Numbered from the stretch's first letter, positions 7,892-17,244 are shown. The stretch is 64,000 nt of DNA from Enterococcus pingfangensis (GCF_005405205.1 NZ_BJDP01000006.1:62001-126000), one strand, 5' to 3'. Notes: generated by a model not told the origin, from the sequence alone. Numbers and translations: made by a program.

Positions 7892-8728
7892 TTGAAAAAA
7901 TGGTTGGTAGGGTTAACATTTGTAATGGCAGGCTTGATTTTAGCGGCCTGCGGGACTAAGCAAACTGAGGGGGATAACAGTTGGAAAAAAGTGGAGGAGA
8001 AACAAGAACTGACAGTAGCAACTTCTGGCACACTTTTTCCTTCTTCTTACTATAATGATGAGAATAAATTAGTCGGCTATGATGTAGATGTGGCAAAAGC
8101 GGTCGCAAAACAGTTGGATTTAAAAATCAAATTCAAAGAGTACAACGTTGACGGACAAGTAACAGCAGTCAATCGCGGAGAAGCTGACTTTGCGGCTAAT
8201 GATTTTGGAATGTCGAAAGAACGGAGTAAGAAATTTGCGCTGTCTTCACCGATCAAACATTCTTTTGACAGTATGATCGTAAGAAAGAGTGACAATTCGG
8301 GAATCCATTCACTGGAAGATCTCAAAGGTAAGAAAGCTGCTGGCGAACCGAATACAAGTTACATGAAGATCGCAGAAAAATATGGCGCAAAAGCAGTAAC
8401 TTATGATAACGCAACCAATGATCAATACTTGACCGATGTAGCAAACGGTCGCACCGATGTGATCTTGAATGATTACTATCTTCAAAAAATGTCTGTTGCG
8501 GCTCTGCCAGATATTCCAGTCAAGATTTTAGAAGACGTCTATTTCAACGCGAATTTTACCGGCTTTTTATTTGATAAGGACAACCAAACGTTAAAAGCGA
8601 AAATCAACGAGGCATTGGCTACCTTGAAAAAAGACGGGACATTAGAAAAAATATCGAAACAATATTTTGGAACGGATGTTTCAGTGAAACCTGAACAAGA
8701 AGTATCTGAGAAAGTCTCGGCGGAATAA
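7892..8728 (+). CDS. amino-acid ABC transporter, substrate-binding lipoprotein
   Basis: A 278-residue extracellular solute-binding protein of family 3 (SBP_bac_3). It has a lipoprotein signal peptide with lipobox LAAC, so it should be anchored by the lipidated Cys. The mature part has the family features ELTVATSGT, NKLVGYDVDVAKAVAKQL, the early NRGEADFAAND segment, and the late TDVILNDYY and GTLEKISKQYFG. I prefer the TTG at 7892, which sits 9 bases after GGAGA; the in-frame ATG at 7877 has no proper ribosome site. It overlaps the permease gene by one base. The ligand is an amino acid or related compound, not resolvable here. Confidence 0.85.
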   Translation: MKKWLVGLTFVMAGLILAACGTKQTEGDNSWKKVEEKQELTVATSGTLFPSSYYNDENKLVGYDVDVAKAVAKQLDLKIKFKEYNVDGQVTAVNRGEADFAANDFGMSKERSKKFALSSPIKHSFDSMIVRKSDNSGIHSLEDLKGKKAAGEPNTSYMKIAEKYGAKAVTYDNATNDQYLTDVANGRTDVILNDYYLQKMSVAALPDIPVKILEDVYFNANFTGFLFDKDNQTLKAKINEALATLKKDGTLEKISKQYFGTDVSVKPEQEVSEKVSAE

Positions 8729-9387
8729 TGTACATTCCGACAATCGATTTAGCGTTGATGCTGGAGTCGATTCCTTTTCTTTTGAGCGGATTGGGCTATA
8801 CTTTAGGAATCAGTCTGACAGCATTTATCTTTGGCAATCTCCTTGGTGTCATCCTGACTGTGCTGGGATTTGCGCCTTGGCGGCCGGTTAAAGTTTTTGT
8901 CCGTTTCTATCTGTCTTTTTTACGAGGAACGCCAGCCTTGGTTTTACTATTTTTGCTATATTTTGGCTTGCCGTATCAATTAAATGCGGTCGTCGCAGCC
9001 GTTATTTGTTTTAGTTTGACTAGCAGCGCCTTTATCGGCGAAATCTATCGCGGTTCGATCGCAGGTGTCAGTGCAGGTCAATGGGATGCAGCCGCCGCGT
9101 TAGGCAATCGCTTTTTTCCGACGATGCGCTACATTATTTTACCGCAAGCCGTTCGGATCTCGATTCCGGCGCTAAGTAATGTCGCGATGGATCTGCTTAA
9201 AGGAACTTCTTTAGCAGCAATGATCACTGTACCAGATATTTTTCAAAAAGCTAAGATTATTGGCGGCCGGACATTTGATTATTTGTCGATGTATATTTTA
9301 GTCGCCTTGGTTTATTGGTTGCTTTGTATCGGAATCGGTCAGATCCAGCATCACTTAGAACGTTACTTTCAACAGAAATACGTATAA
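8728..9387 (+). CDS. amino-acid ABC transporter permease
   Basis: A 219-residue polar-amino-acid permease (HisM/GlnP type) with several membrane segments. The coupling-loop EAA motif is visible as GQWDAAAALGNRFFPTMRYIILPQAVRISIPAL (two parts, residues about 115-150), which contacts the ATPase. The start codon overlaps the lipoprotein stop (TAATG), so the two genes are translationally coupled. No ATP-binding gene follows: a strong terminator comes directly after. The transporter must borrow an ATPase encoded elsewhere. Confidence 0.88.
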   Translation: MYIPTIDLALMLESIPFLLSGLGYTLGISLTAFIFGNLLGVILTVLGFAPWRPVKVFVRFYLSFLRGTPALVLLFLLYFGLPYQLNAVVAAVICFSLTSSAFIGEIYRGSIAGVSAGQWDAAAALGNRFFPTMRYIILPQAVRISIPALSNVAMDLLKGTSLAAMITVPDIFQKAKIIGGRTFDYLSMYILVALVYWLLCIGIGQIQHHLERYFQQKYV

Positions 9388-9430
9388 AAAAGCCAAGAAC
9401 TCAAGCAGCTGGTTGAGTTCTTGGCTTTTC
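9387..9430 (+). terminator. terminator of the amino-acid ABC operon
   Basis: A long stem, AAGCCAAGAACTCAA / TTGAGTTCTTGGCTT, with a short loop and trailing T-residues starts within a few bases of the permease stop codon. Confidence 0.9.
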
Positions 9431-9630
9431 ATTTAAAAGACTTTTCCTAAGCTGGCTTTTTTGCGATTTTTATAGCTATTTTAAAAAAGGCCGCGATTAT
9501 TAAGACAATATTTTTCTTATCCGCGGTACTTGAAAATCTGTTTCGCTTGATTTTCAACTAACTTCAGGTAAAATATGAAGTTAACTCAAGGGATCTGGTA
9601 ATTGAGCGAGAACAGATTGGAAGTGAAGCT

Positions 9631-9834
9631 ATGAAACATCTACCACCTGCAAAATTTGCGTTAAATGACAGTGTGCAATTTAGAGTCGCTGATGACATTA
9701 TAACGGGTGTGATTGAGCTTACAGACTTTGCTCGTTTTTCTAGCAAAAAGTACCATTCTTACGGAATTTTTGTGCAAGAGCGCGGGTGTTCTTTTTTGCA
9801 TGTCCCTGAGTCTGACATCTTGGAGAAACTTTAA
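9631..9834 (+). CDS. small hypothetical protein, 67 residues
   Basis: A short gene with an ATG 6 bases after GGAAGTGA and a terminator 14 bases after its stop. The protein starts MKHLPPAKFALNDSVQF and continues with alternating hydrophobic residues (ITGVIELTDF, YGIFVQERG, FLHVPESDILEKL), suggesting a small all-beta, SH3-like barrel. No membrane segment or signal peptide is present. I do not recognise the family and assign no function. Overlapping frames on both strands lack ribosome sites. Confidence 0.65.
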   Translation: MKHLPPAKFALNDSVQFRVADDIITGVIELTDFARFSSKKYHSYGIFVQERGCSFLHVPESDILEKL

Positions 9835-9847
9835 TTGTGCAATGACG

Positions 9848-9886
9848 AAAACTAATGAAAAGGCTGACTATTTCATTAGTTTTTTT
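9848..9886 (+). terminator. terminator after the 67-residue ORF
   Basis: AAAACTAATGAAA / TTTCATTAGTTTT with a 10-base loop, followed by a T-run. Confidence 0.85.
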
Positions 9887-9942
9887 GCGAATAGATTTAG
9901 CAGTTATACTAGTTAAATAAAAATATACAAGAGGTGCTGACA

Positions 9943-11403
9943 ATGAAAGACGGCCTGTACTGGGCGGGAAAATTGCGCAATCAAGAAATTAGTTTTCGAG
10001 AATTATTAGAAATTTTTGAAACAAAGGCACGCCAACAAAATCCGAATTTGAATGCCTTTGTAACAATGATGGATCAGGAGGCGCTTGCGGAATATCACAT
10101 ACACGAGAAAATCGCAGAGCGGCCTTTTGCCGGGCTGCCGATCCCGTTAAAAATGTTGGGACAAGCTAAAAAAGATTGGTTGAGTACATCGAGTTCAAGA
10201 TTATTGCTGGAACAGCGTGCAAGCCGCAATAGTAATTTCACGAATCAGCTGTTGGAAAATGGTTTGATCCCCTTTGCTCAAACGAATGCGCCGGAGTTCG
10301 GCTTTAAAAATATCACGGATGCCCAAGTCTATGGACCTGCAAAAAATCCGTGGGATCCTGCTTATTATTCGGGAGGATCGAGCGGCGGGGCAGCTAGTGC
10401 GGTTGCAGCGGGGATCGTACCGATTGCCGGAGCAAGTGACGGCGGCGGATCGATCCGAATCCCTGCCTCTTTTTGTGGTTTAATCGGGTTGAAACCAACT
10501 CGCGGTGTGATGCCGGTAGGACCAAGTGGTTGGCGCGGTTGGCAAGGAGCGGCGATTGATTTTGCTCTGACTGTCTCAATGCGTGACACTGAAAAACTTT
10601 TCTATGGAATGCGAAAAATCAATAGCGCAGCGCCGTATCAAGCACCAGAAAAAGCTTGGCGGCATAAAGAAGCGGCTCAACAAAAAACGTTAAAAGTCGC
10701 GGTTATCATCGATTCGCCAATTGATTCAATCGTTTCTGCTGAAGCAATCCAGGCGGTAGAGCAAGCTTATGAATTTTTGTTGGCGCAAGGTCATCAAGTG
10801 GAGCTGATTGCGTATCCAATCGATGGAAAAGTGCTAATGGCTAGTTATTATTTGATGAATGGTGCCGAAACGGCCGCTATGTTTGCGGGAATCGAACAAG
10901 GGATTGGCCGTGCTGTTGGGAAAAATGACATGGAATTGATGTCGTGGGGCATTTATCAATACGGCAAGAAAATTCCTGCCAGCCACTATATCAACGCGTT
11001 AAATTTGTGGGATAAAGCGGCTTTTATAATGGAAGAATTATTTACAGCTTATGATTTATTGTTGACTCCGACAACTGCGGCAACAGCGCCTAAGATAGGT
11101 GAAGACTTGCAAAGTGAGGCTATCCGTTCGGCATTGGCTAACGCCGAAAATTTATCAGAAAATGAATTACAAGAACTAGTTGATCAAATGTTTGAAAGAA
11201 GTCTTCAAATCACACCGTATACTCAGTTAGCGAATTTGACAGGACAACCGGCAATCAGTTTGCCAACGCATTTGGCGCACGGGTTGCCTTTAGGTATTCA
11301 ATTTACCGCCGCACGGGGACGAGAAGATTTGCTTTTACAAGTTGGAAAATTATTTGAAGCGGAGTATGGTTTTCAATTGCCCGCGTATTATCGAGAAAAA
11401 TAA
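9943..11403 (+). CDS. amidase (amidase-signature family)
   Basis: A 486-residue amidase-signature hydrolase that cleaves a carboxamide. The Ser-cisSer-Lys triad is evident: Lys in PIPLKML (about residue 66), the glycine/serine-rich segment [10 protein letters not shown] with its Ser, and the nucleophilic Ser in [11 protein letters not shown], followed by the family stretch [12 protein letters not shown]. It resembles GatA but lies alone, without gatC or gatB, so a stand-alone amidase is more likely than tRNA amidotransferase. The ATG at 9943 follows GAGGTG; a longer frame from the GTG at 9934 would overlap that site. An amidohydrolase gene follows, hinting at a shared catabolic role. Confidence 0.85.
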   Translation: MKDGLYWAGKLRNQEISFRELLEIFETKARQQNPNLNAFVTMMDQEALAEYHIHEKIAERPFAGLPIPLKMLGQAKKDWLSTSSSRLLLEQRASRNSNFTNQLLENGLIPFAQTNAPEFGFKNITDAQVYGPAKNPWDPAYYSGGSSGGAASAVAAGIVPIAGASDGGGSIRIPASFCGLIGLKPTRGVMPVGPSGWRGWQGAAIDFALTVSMRDTEKLFYGMRKINSAAPYQAPEKAWRHKEAAQQKTLKVAVIIDSPIDSIVSAEAIQAVEQAYEFLLAQGHQVELIAYPIDGKVLMASYYLMNGAETAAMFAGIEQGIGRAVGKNDMELMSWGIYQYGKKIPASHYINALNLWDKAAFIMEELFTAYDLLLTPTTAATAPKIGEDLQSEAIRSALANAENLSENELQELVDQMFERSLQITPYTQLANLTGQPAISLPTHLAHGLPLGIQFTAARGREDLLLQVGKLFEAEYGFQLPAYYREK

Positions 11404-11416
11404 GTTGTTTCACTAG

Positions 11417-11454
11417 AACCATCAAATTGGGCTATCAATCTTGATGGTTTTTTT
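11417..11454 (+). terminator. terminator after the amidase gene
   Basis: AACCATCAA / TTGATGGTT with a loop of about 15 bases is followed by TTTTTT. Confidence 0.85.
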
Positions 11455-11504
11455 GGTACACTTAACAAAGTTATGAAAACGGTTCAACGGGAGGGGATAA
11501 GAGA

Positions 11505-12695
11505 ATGATTTTATTAAAGGCGCACCACGTGATTACAGGTGATGGCAAAACGGTTATTGAAGATGGCGGAGTGGTTTATGCAGAAGATACTATTTTAGCT
11601 GTAGGCAAAGCGGTAGAATTGGAGAAAGAATTTCCGCAAGCACAGATTCGCGACTATGGCGAAGCATCGATTTTACCGGGTTTGATGGATGCTCATATTC
11701 ATCTAGGCTATTATTGGACGCAACCAGACTTGCATCATTACAATGATTTCATGATTGCTTATTATGCACAGCAGCAAGCAGCAACCTGTCTAAAAAAGGG
11801 AGTAACAACGATCCGGGATTGTTGCGGCCCGCAATTTTTATTAGAAACATTACGTTTAGCAGCGGAAAAAGGGTTTGTCAAAGCACCAAGAATTTTGCAT
11901 ACGGATCGCGGAATTTGTATTACCGGCGGACATGGACATGAGGATGGTATCGAGGAAGTCGATGGGGCAGAAAATATCCGTCACACGATTCGGCGTCAAA
12001 AAAGAGACGGAGCGGATTGGATCAAGCTGTTGACGACCAACCGTGATGATATTTGTGAGTTTACTCAAGAAGAATTAGATGCAGGCGTAGCAGAAGCCCA
12101 CCGATTAGGAATGAAATGTGTGGTCCATTCAGGCACACAGCCGGGAATCCAAATGTGTATCGATGCTGGTTTTGATACGATTGAACATGGAAATTTCTTA
12201 ACGGTGGATCAAGCCAAACAAATGGTGAAAAATCAGCAGTCATGGACGCCGACGATGTTTGCCTATCATTTTCTGGCAGAATACAATCAGAAAGTTCAAG
12301 AAGTCGGGATCGATCATTCCAATCAATCAACTGAAACCTATTCGCATCATTTAGATTTCTTTGAAAGTTCTGTACAAGCTTATTCGGAAAATTTCAAAGC
12401 TATTTATGATGAAGGGGTAACGATTCTTGCGGGAACAGACATGGTGATGTTAGAAGCACCAAGTGTACCGATCGTCGAAGAATTAGAATTGATGGTTCGT
12501 TACGGCTTAACTCCGATCGAAGCCATTCAAACAGCGACACAAAATCCTGCTCGTGTCTTTGAATTGTCGGAAGTTACTGGCGAATTGAAAAGCGGTCTGC
12601 AAGCAGATATCGTTGTGGCAGAAGGTGACGTGACCAAAAATATCCAAGATTTAAGAAACATTCGACAAGTGCTCTTAGCCGGAAAAGAAGTTTAA
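11505..12695 (+). CDS. metal-dependent amidohydrolase (imidazolonepropionase-like)
   Basis: A 396-residue TIM-barrel amidohydrolase. Metal-binding motifs are visible: HIH in DAHIHLGYY (about residues 64-66), a Lys in ADWIKLL that could be carboxylated, His in KCVVHSGTQ, His in DTIEHGNF and the late Asp in LAGTDMVM. The N- and C-terminal parts (HHVITGDGKTVIEDG and LKSGLQADIVVAEGD) form the usual beta sandwich. It is most like the imidazolonepropionase/prolidase-like group, whose members cleave cyclic amides or dipeptides. A strong ribosome site (GGGAGGGG) precedes the ATG. The substrate is not predictable. Confidence 0.82.
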   Translation: MILLKAHHVITGDGKTVIEDGGVVYAEDTILAVGKAVELEKEFPQAQIRDYGEASILPGLMDAHIHLGYYWTQPDLHHYNDFMIAYYAQQQAATCLKKGVTTIRDCCGPQFLLETLRLAAEKGFVKAPRILHTDRGICITGGHGHEDGIEEVDGAENIRHTIRRQKRDGADWIKLLTTNRDDICEFTQEELDAGVAEAHRLGMKCVVHSGTQPGIQMCIDAGFDTIEHGNFLTVDQAKQMVKNQQSWTPTMFAYHFLAEYNQKVQEVGIDHSNQSTETYSHHLDFFESSVQAYSENFKAIYDEGVTILAGTDMVMLEAPSVPIVEELELMVRYGLTPIEAIQTATQNPARVFELSEVTGELKSGLQADIVVAEGDVTKNIQDLRNIRQVLLAGKEV

Positions 12696-12702
12696 AAAAC
12701 TC

Positions 12703-12783
12703 GCGGCAAATGTAATGACCCCAAAAAGTTAGATTTTTGGTCTAACTTTTTGGGATCGGTTCAATCAATAGATTGTTTGCCGC
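12703..12783. terminator. bidirectional terminator whose loop holds a palindromic element (copy A)
   Basis: The outer stem GCGGCAAA (12703-12710) / TTTGCCGC (12776-12783) lies between the convergent amidohydrolase and rnhC genes and reads into T-runs. Its loop contains a second palindrome starting TGTAATGACCCCAAAAAGTT (12711) and ending in TCTAACTTTTTGGGATCGGT. The same arrangement, with a different outer stem, occurs at 37072-37161. Confidence 0.75.
12711..12766. repeat. palindromic element copy A, resembling back-to-back IS ends
   Basis: The two arms (CCCAAAAAGTTAGA and TCTAACTTTTTGGG) are separated by 7 bases and flanked by TGTAATGACC on the left and, inverted, TGAACCGAT on the right. The arms look like the terminal repeats of IS3-type elements. 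Roughly three quarters of positions match copy B (37091-37146) by eye. Confidence 0.6.
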
Positions 12784-12791
12784 AAGCTTTT

Positions 12792-13691
12792 CTAGATCAT
12801 TTTTTGCGCTTTTTCAGTATTAGCAAAATGCAATTTGACGTATTTGCGCAGTAGATCTAGCCCCCCTTGCCGCAATAATTTTGCCGCAAGTTCATCAGAA
12901 GGTTTGCCAGCGCCAGAAGGGACTTTGGTTCCAAGTTCTAAAGAGGCTTTATCCAATTCTTCAAGGAAACTGGCGCGACTGATGATCGAAGCCGCCGCAA
13001 CAGAAAGATGGTATTGCTCGCCCTTAGTGACGAAATAGATCTTTTGTTCGACACGTTGCGGTTCTTGTTTGACATACTTTAAATAATTTGCTTCTGAAGT
13101 AAATTGATCAATCAAGATCGCATCCGGTTTCGTCGGTTTGATTTGTTCCAGCAACAGCCGGATTGCTTGGTTGTGGAGCGCGACTTTCATCCGAACAGCA
13201 TTGTACTTAGGCTGGATCTCATTGTATTTTTCAGGATTGACGACTAATAATTTATAAGGAATCAATTCTTTGATCGTCAGCGCCATTTTACGAATCTGCT
13301 CATCGGTCAACATTTTTGAGTCTTTGACACCTAATTGTTTCAAAGCGGCAAGATGTTCCTTATCGGCATAAGCCGCACAAACACATAAAGGACCAAAATA
13401 GCTACCGTTGCCGACTTCATCACTGCCAAGCACAGCGAGTGATGCAAAATTTTCAGGTAACATGCTGCTTTTTTTAGGCGCAGCAGCTGTTTTTCCCCAG
13501 CGAGCTGCTTCTTGATCAGCGTTGTTGCCTTGGAATAAGACTTTGCCTGAAGTGTAGGCAGTAATGCTTGTACCATTTTTCTTGGCGGAAAATTCACTGT
13601 AAGGAACTTTTTTGTTCAATAAGTGATCGGAATAATACGTTTTGAGTTTTTGAATTTCAGCTTTTGATAATTTTAAAACAGCAGAGCTCAT
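12792..13691 (-). CDS. rnhC: ribonuclease HIII
   Basis: A 299-residue type 2 ribonuclease H that cleaves RNA in RNA-DNA hybrids. The N-terminal region (about residues 1-85) is the TBP-like substrate-binding domain typical of RNase HIII; the catalytic domain begins at LGSDEVGNGSYFGPL, whose Asp and Glu are the first acidic ligands (HIII has DE where HII has DE in DEAGRG). Further acidic positions follow in GVKDSKML and AILIDQF. It is convergent with the amidohydrolase and divergent from zapA, the same neighbourhood as in many Firmicutes (rnhC-zapA-cvpA-mutS2). Confidence 0.93.
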   Translation of the reverse strand: MSSAVLKLSKAEIQKLKTYYSDHLLNKKVPYSEFSAKKNGTSITAYTSGKVLFQGNNADQEAARWGKTAAAPKKSSMLPENFASLAVLGSDEVGNGSYFGPLCVCAAYADKEHLAALKQLGVKDSKMLTDEQIRKMALTIKELIPYKLLVVNPEKYNEIQPKYNAVRMKVALHNQAIRLLLEQIKPTKPDAILIDQFTSEANYLKYVKQEPQRVEQKIYFVTKGEQYHLSVAAASIISRASFLEELDKASLELGTKVPSGAGKPSDELAAKLLRQGGLDLLRKYVKLHFANTEKAQKMI

Positions 13692-13738
13692 AGTTTTTTC
13701 TCTTTTCTTTAAGTTAATTCGCTTTTAATTGATGAAAG

Positions 13739-13768
13739 TTGTACATATCAAAGATTTTAGCATATAAT
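13739..13768 (+). promoter_or_regulatory. promoter of the zapA-cvpA-mutS2 operon
   Basis: TTGTAC (13739-13744) and TATAAT (13763-13768) are separated by 18 bases, about 60 bases before the zapA start. Confidence 0.7.
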
Positions 13769-13826
13769 ATATTAGTGTTTTTGTTACGAAACTATTAAAA
13801 AAATTGTTTTAGGAAGGTTGATCGAT

Positions 13827-14261
13827 ATGGCGCAGAATCGCTATAAGGCAATCGTTGCCGGTCAGACTTATACTATCATTGGACAGGAATCCAAGCAACA
13901 TATGGACATGGTGACTGCTTTGGTCAATGAACAGTTAGAAGAGATTCTATCGTTGTCACCAGCGATTACACCGGAAAAAGCTGCAATGCTGCTGGCAATC
14001 AATGCGATCTCAGACCAGTTGAAAAAGCAAGAGGCCTTAATGAAATTAGAAAAGCAGCAACATACGCTTGATGGGCAGGCTGCTCATAATTTGGAATTAG
14101 AAAATCGGATAAAAAAAATCGAAGCCATTGAAGCCGAAGCGAAGGAAATCATGCGGAAAAATGGCAAAGAAAATGTTCCAATCCGGAATCACGTAGAAGC
14201 GCAGCAGATCGTTAATGAAAATCGAAAACGTGAGATTCAAAAAAGAGCGGCAAATAAATAA
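13827..14261 (+). CDS. zapA: cell division protein ZapA
   Basis: A 144-residue cytosolic protein. The N-terminal part (NRYKAIVAGQTYTIIGQES..HMDMVTALVNEQL) is the ZapA beta-beta-alpha unit, followed by a long alanine-, Lys- and Glu-rich helix that would form the dimerising coiled coil. ZapA bundles FtsZ filaments at the division ring. The C-terminal extension (about residues 90-144) is highly charged and longer than in E. coli ZapA, as seen in lactic acid bacteria. The ATG at 13827 is favoured because AGGAAGG sits 9 bases upstream; the in-frame TTG at 13818 overlaps that site. Confidence 0.88.
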   Translation: MAQNRYKAIVAGQTYTIIGQESKQHMDMVTALVNEQLEEILSLSPAITPEKAAMLLAINAISDQLKKQEALMKLEKQQHTLDGQAAHNLELENRIKKIEAIEAEAKEIMRKNGKENVPIRNHVEAQQIVNENRKREIQKRAANK

Positions 14262-14273
14262 GTGAGGGATATT

Positions 14274-14822
14274 ATGTTAACATTGATAATTTTATTTGCA
14301 TTACTGCTATCTTTTTATACTGGTTATCGCCGAGGCGTGGCCTATCAGCTAGTATTTTCAATCGGCTATCTGCTAGCATTTATTGTTGCACGAATATTTT
14401 ATCAGCGGCTAGGCGCACATCTGGATTTATTCGTACCGTACCCATCGGTTACAAATGAGTCGAAGATGGTCTATTATTCTATTGAACAAGCGTTCAATTT
14501 AGATAAGTCGTTTTATGCCGGCGTCGCTTTTGTAATGATTTTAGTTGTCGGCTGGCTCTTGACACATTTGATTGCGATCTTTTTTAAAAATCTGTTGTTC
14601 AAAGTGGCGGTTCCTCAATATGATGGAATCATCGCGGGTGTCTTACAGCTGATTATTTGTTACGTGGCGATCTTTTTGATTTTGAAGCTGGTCAGTTTTG
14701 TACCGATGGCTCTGATCCAAGGTCAGTTAGAAGAAAGCTGGTTTGCACGTTTTATCATTGAACATTCGCTGTTTCTAAGCTCGCAGTTTGACAATTTATG
14801 GGTCACAAAAATTATTGGATAA
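14274..14822 (+). CDS. CvpA family membrane protein
   Basis: A 182-residue protein with four predicted membrane segments and the CvpA pattern: an N-terminal hydrophobic helix, a YRRGVAYQLV loop, and a late segment (YDGIIAGVLQLIICYVAIFLILKLVSFVP). CvpA proteins are linked to colicin V production in E. coli and to envelope function more widely; the molecular role is unclear. It starts at the ATG after GTGAGGGA, 12 bases after the zapA stop, in one operon with zapA and mutS2. Confidence 0.85.
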   Translation: MLTLIILFALLLSFYTGYRRGVAYQLVFSIGYLLAFIVARIFYQRLGAHLDLFVPYPSVTNESKMVYYSIEQAFNLDKSFYAGVAFVMILVVGWLLTHLIAIFFKNLLFKVAVPQYDGIIAGVLQLIICYVAIFLILKLVSFVPMALIQGQLEESWFARFIIEHSLFLSSQFDNLWVTKIIG

Positions 14823-14883
14823 AGTAAAAAGCCGGGACGCTGTTTGACAGGTTTCGGTTTATTTATGTACAGAAGGTGAAAAA

Positions 14884-17244
14884 ATGAATGAACGTATCCT
14901 TAAAACATTAGAATTTGAACAAGTTACAAAAATGATTCAACAGTTTTTAACGACTGAACAAGGAGAAGAAGAGCTGCGTCAATTGGCACCTTCTAGCGAT
15001 GAAGCGACAGTTCAAGCGTGGCTGGATGAAACAGAAGACGGGATGAAGGTTCAACGTTTGCGCGGTGGGCTTCCAATTCCTAAATTAAATAATATCAAAC
15101 CGCATATGAAACGGATCGAAATTGGTGCGAATCTGAATGGCTTAGAATTAGCAGAAGTTTCGCGAGTTCTTTCAACAACGAGCGAATTGGTTCGTTTCAT
15201 TGAAGATTTAAAAGACAGCGAGCTGGAATTTTTGCGGCTATATTTTTGGGAAGAACAGTTGACGACATTACCTGAATTAAGCGGAAAACTACGTCGTTCG
15301 GTGGAAGAAGACGGTCATGTACGGGATGAAGCTTCGCCAGAATTGCGAACGATTCGTAGTCAGATTCGCCGCAGCGAACAAACAATCCGCGAACAGCTGG
15401 ACGGATTGATTCGTGGAAAAAATGCGAAATATTTAAGCGATAGCTTGATCACCATGAGAAATGATCGTTACGTGATCCCAGTGAAACAAGAATACCGCGG
15501 AGTTTTTGGCGGAGTAGTCCACGATCAAAGTGCTTCAGGACAAACATTGTTTATGGAACCTAAACAAGTTGTAGAATTAAACAATCGTCTGCGTCAGCAG
15601 CAGATCGCTGAGCGTACGGAGATCGAACGTATTTTAGCAGAGTTGTCTGGAGAATTAGTAGCGCCTCGTCACGATATTTTGCATAACGCCTATGTCTTAG
15701 GTCGGTTTGATTTAATGAATGCTAAAGCACGGTTTGCTAAAACACTGAAAGCCGTAGTTCCTCAAATCGATCAAGCAAATCATGTCACTTTCAAACAAGC
15801 CCGCCATCCATTATTAGATCAAGAAAAAGCGGTAGCGAATGATCTGATGATCAGACAAGACTTTCAAGCCGTAGTGATCACCGGACCGAATACTGGTGGT
15901 AAGACAATTTCTTTGAAAACTTTAGGACTGCTGCAATTGATGGGACAAGCAGGCTTTCCTTTGCCAGTTGCTGAAGAAAGTCAAATGGGAATTTTTACAG
16001 AAATCTTTGCGGACATTGGCGATGAACAATCCATTGAACAAAGTTTATCGACCTTTTCTTCTCATATGACTAATATCGTATCGATTTTAGATAAAATCGA
16101 CGCGCATAGTTTAGTGTTATTCGATGAACTTGGTGCGGGAACTGATCCGCAAGAAGGCGCGGCGTTAGCGATCGCGATTTTAGATGCGGTTGGAGCAAAA
16201 TCTGCTTATGTCATGGCGACGACCCATTATCCAGAATTGAAAATCTATGGCTACAATCGTTCTAATACGATCAATGCCAGTATGGAATTTGATGTAGATA
16301 CATTGAGTCCGACGTATCGGCTCTTGATTGGTGTTCCCGGTCGAAGCAATGCCTTTGAAATTTCTCGCCGACTTGGTTTGGATCCGTTAGTCATCGAAAG
16401 CGCCAAACAGATCATCGATGAGGAAAGCCAAGATCTCAATGAAATGATCGCGGATTTAGAAAATCAACGAAAAGCAACCGAGACCGAATATTTGGAGATC
16501 CGTCATTATGTGGATGAATCAGAAAAGTTGTACCGTGATTTGAAAACGGCGTATTCTTATTTCTTCGACGAACGAGAGCAAGAAATGGATAAAGCACGTA
16601 AAAAGGCGAATGCGATTGTCAACGAAGCCGAAGAAAATGCTGAAAAAATCATCAAAGAGATTCGTCAAATGCAGCTGACAGGTCAAGGGAATGTGAAAGA
16701 ACATCACTTGATCGACGCAAAGTCACAGCTGGCTGATTTGAAACAAGACGAACAATTAAAGAAAAATAAAGTTTTACAAAAAGCAAAAGCGAAAAAACAA
16801 TTTAAACCAAACGATGAAGTCATCGTAGAAACTTACGGTCAACGCGGGACGTTGATCCAAAAAGTCGGCGACAATGACTGGCAAGTTCAACTAGGCATTT
16901 TGAAGATGACTGTTGCAGAAGATGATATGACGCTGACTACACCAATAGAAGAACCGAAACAGCGTGTGGTCACCGGTGTGCAACGCGGCGCCAGTGCTCG
17001 AGTAAAGCCAGAATTAGATTTGCGCGGGAAGCGATATGAAGAAGCGCTTGCGGAAGTCGATCAATATATCGACGCAGCACTGCTCGCCAATTTTGCTCAA
17101 GTTCGGATCATCCATGGAAAAGGAACTGGCGCTTTGCGTAAAGGAATCACGGATTATTTGAAAAATAATCGAAATGTTAAAAACTTTGAATTTGCTCCGG
17201 CAAATCAAGGCGGCAGCGGTGCAACCGTGGTAACATTTAAATAG
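14884..17244 (+). CDS. mutS2: MutS2 (RqcU-type ribosome-rescue/recombination ATPase)
   Basis: A 786-residue protein of the MutS2 group. It lacks the mismatch-recognition domain of MutS, has a helical clamp region, the ABC ATPase with Walker A GPNTGGKT (about residues 334-341) and Walker B LVLFDELGAGTDP, a long charged coiled coil (about 510-630), a KOW-like stretch and a C-terminal Smr nuclease domain beginning at LDLRGKRYEEAL (about 712) with the HGKGTGALR motif. Bacillus MutS2 splits stalled, collided ribosomes; older work linked it to suppressing recombination. Full length, third gene of the zapA operon. Confidence 0.93.
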   Translation: MNERILKTLEFEQVTKMIQQFLTTEQGEEELRQLAPSSDEATVQAWLDETEDGMKVQRLRGGLPIPKLNNIKPHMKRIEIGANLNGLELAEVSRVLSTTSELVRFIEDLKDSELEFLRLYFWEEQLTTLPELSGKLRRSVEEDGHVRDEASPELRTIRSQIRRSEQTIREQLDGLIRGKNAKYLSDSLITMRNDRYVIPVKQEYRGVFGGVVHDQSASGQTLFMEPKQVVELNNRLRQQQIAERTEIERILAELSGELVAPRHDILHNAYVLGRFDLMNAKARFAKTLKAVVPQIDQANHVTFKQARHPLLDQEKAVANDLMIRQDFQAVVITGPNTGGKTISLKTLGLLQLMGQAGFPLPVAEESQMGIFTEIFADIGDEQSIEQSLSTFSSHMTNIVSILDKIDAHSLVLFDELGAGTDPQEGAALAIAILDAVGAKSAYVMATTHYPELKIYGYNRSNTINASMEFDVDTLSPTYRLLIGVPGRSNAFEISRRLGLDPLVIESAKQIIDEESQDLNEMIADLENQRKATETEYLEIRHYVDESEKLYRDLKTAYSYFFDEREQEMDKARKKANAIVNEAEENAEKIIKEIRQMQLTGQGNVKEHHLIDAKSQLADLKQDEQLKKNKVLQKAKAKKQFKPNDEVIVETYGQRGTLIQKVGDNDWQVQLGILKMTVAEDDMTLTTPIEEPKQRVVTGVQRGASARVKPELDLRGKRYEEALAEVDQYIDAALLANFAQVRIIHGKGTGALRKGITDYLKNNRNVKNFEFAPANQGGSGATVVTFK

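Noticed and set aside
9713-9943. Two further 67-codon frames around the small gene at 9631
   Set aside because: They overlap the better supported gene and its terminator and have no ribosome sites.
11476-11490. cre-like TGAAAACGGTTCA before the amidohydrolase
   Set aside because: It needs a one-base gap to fit the cre consensus, so I do not call it.
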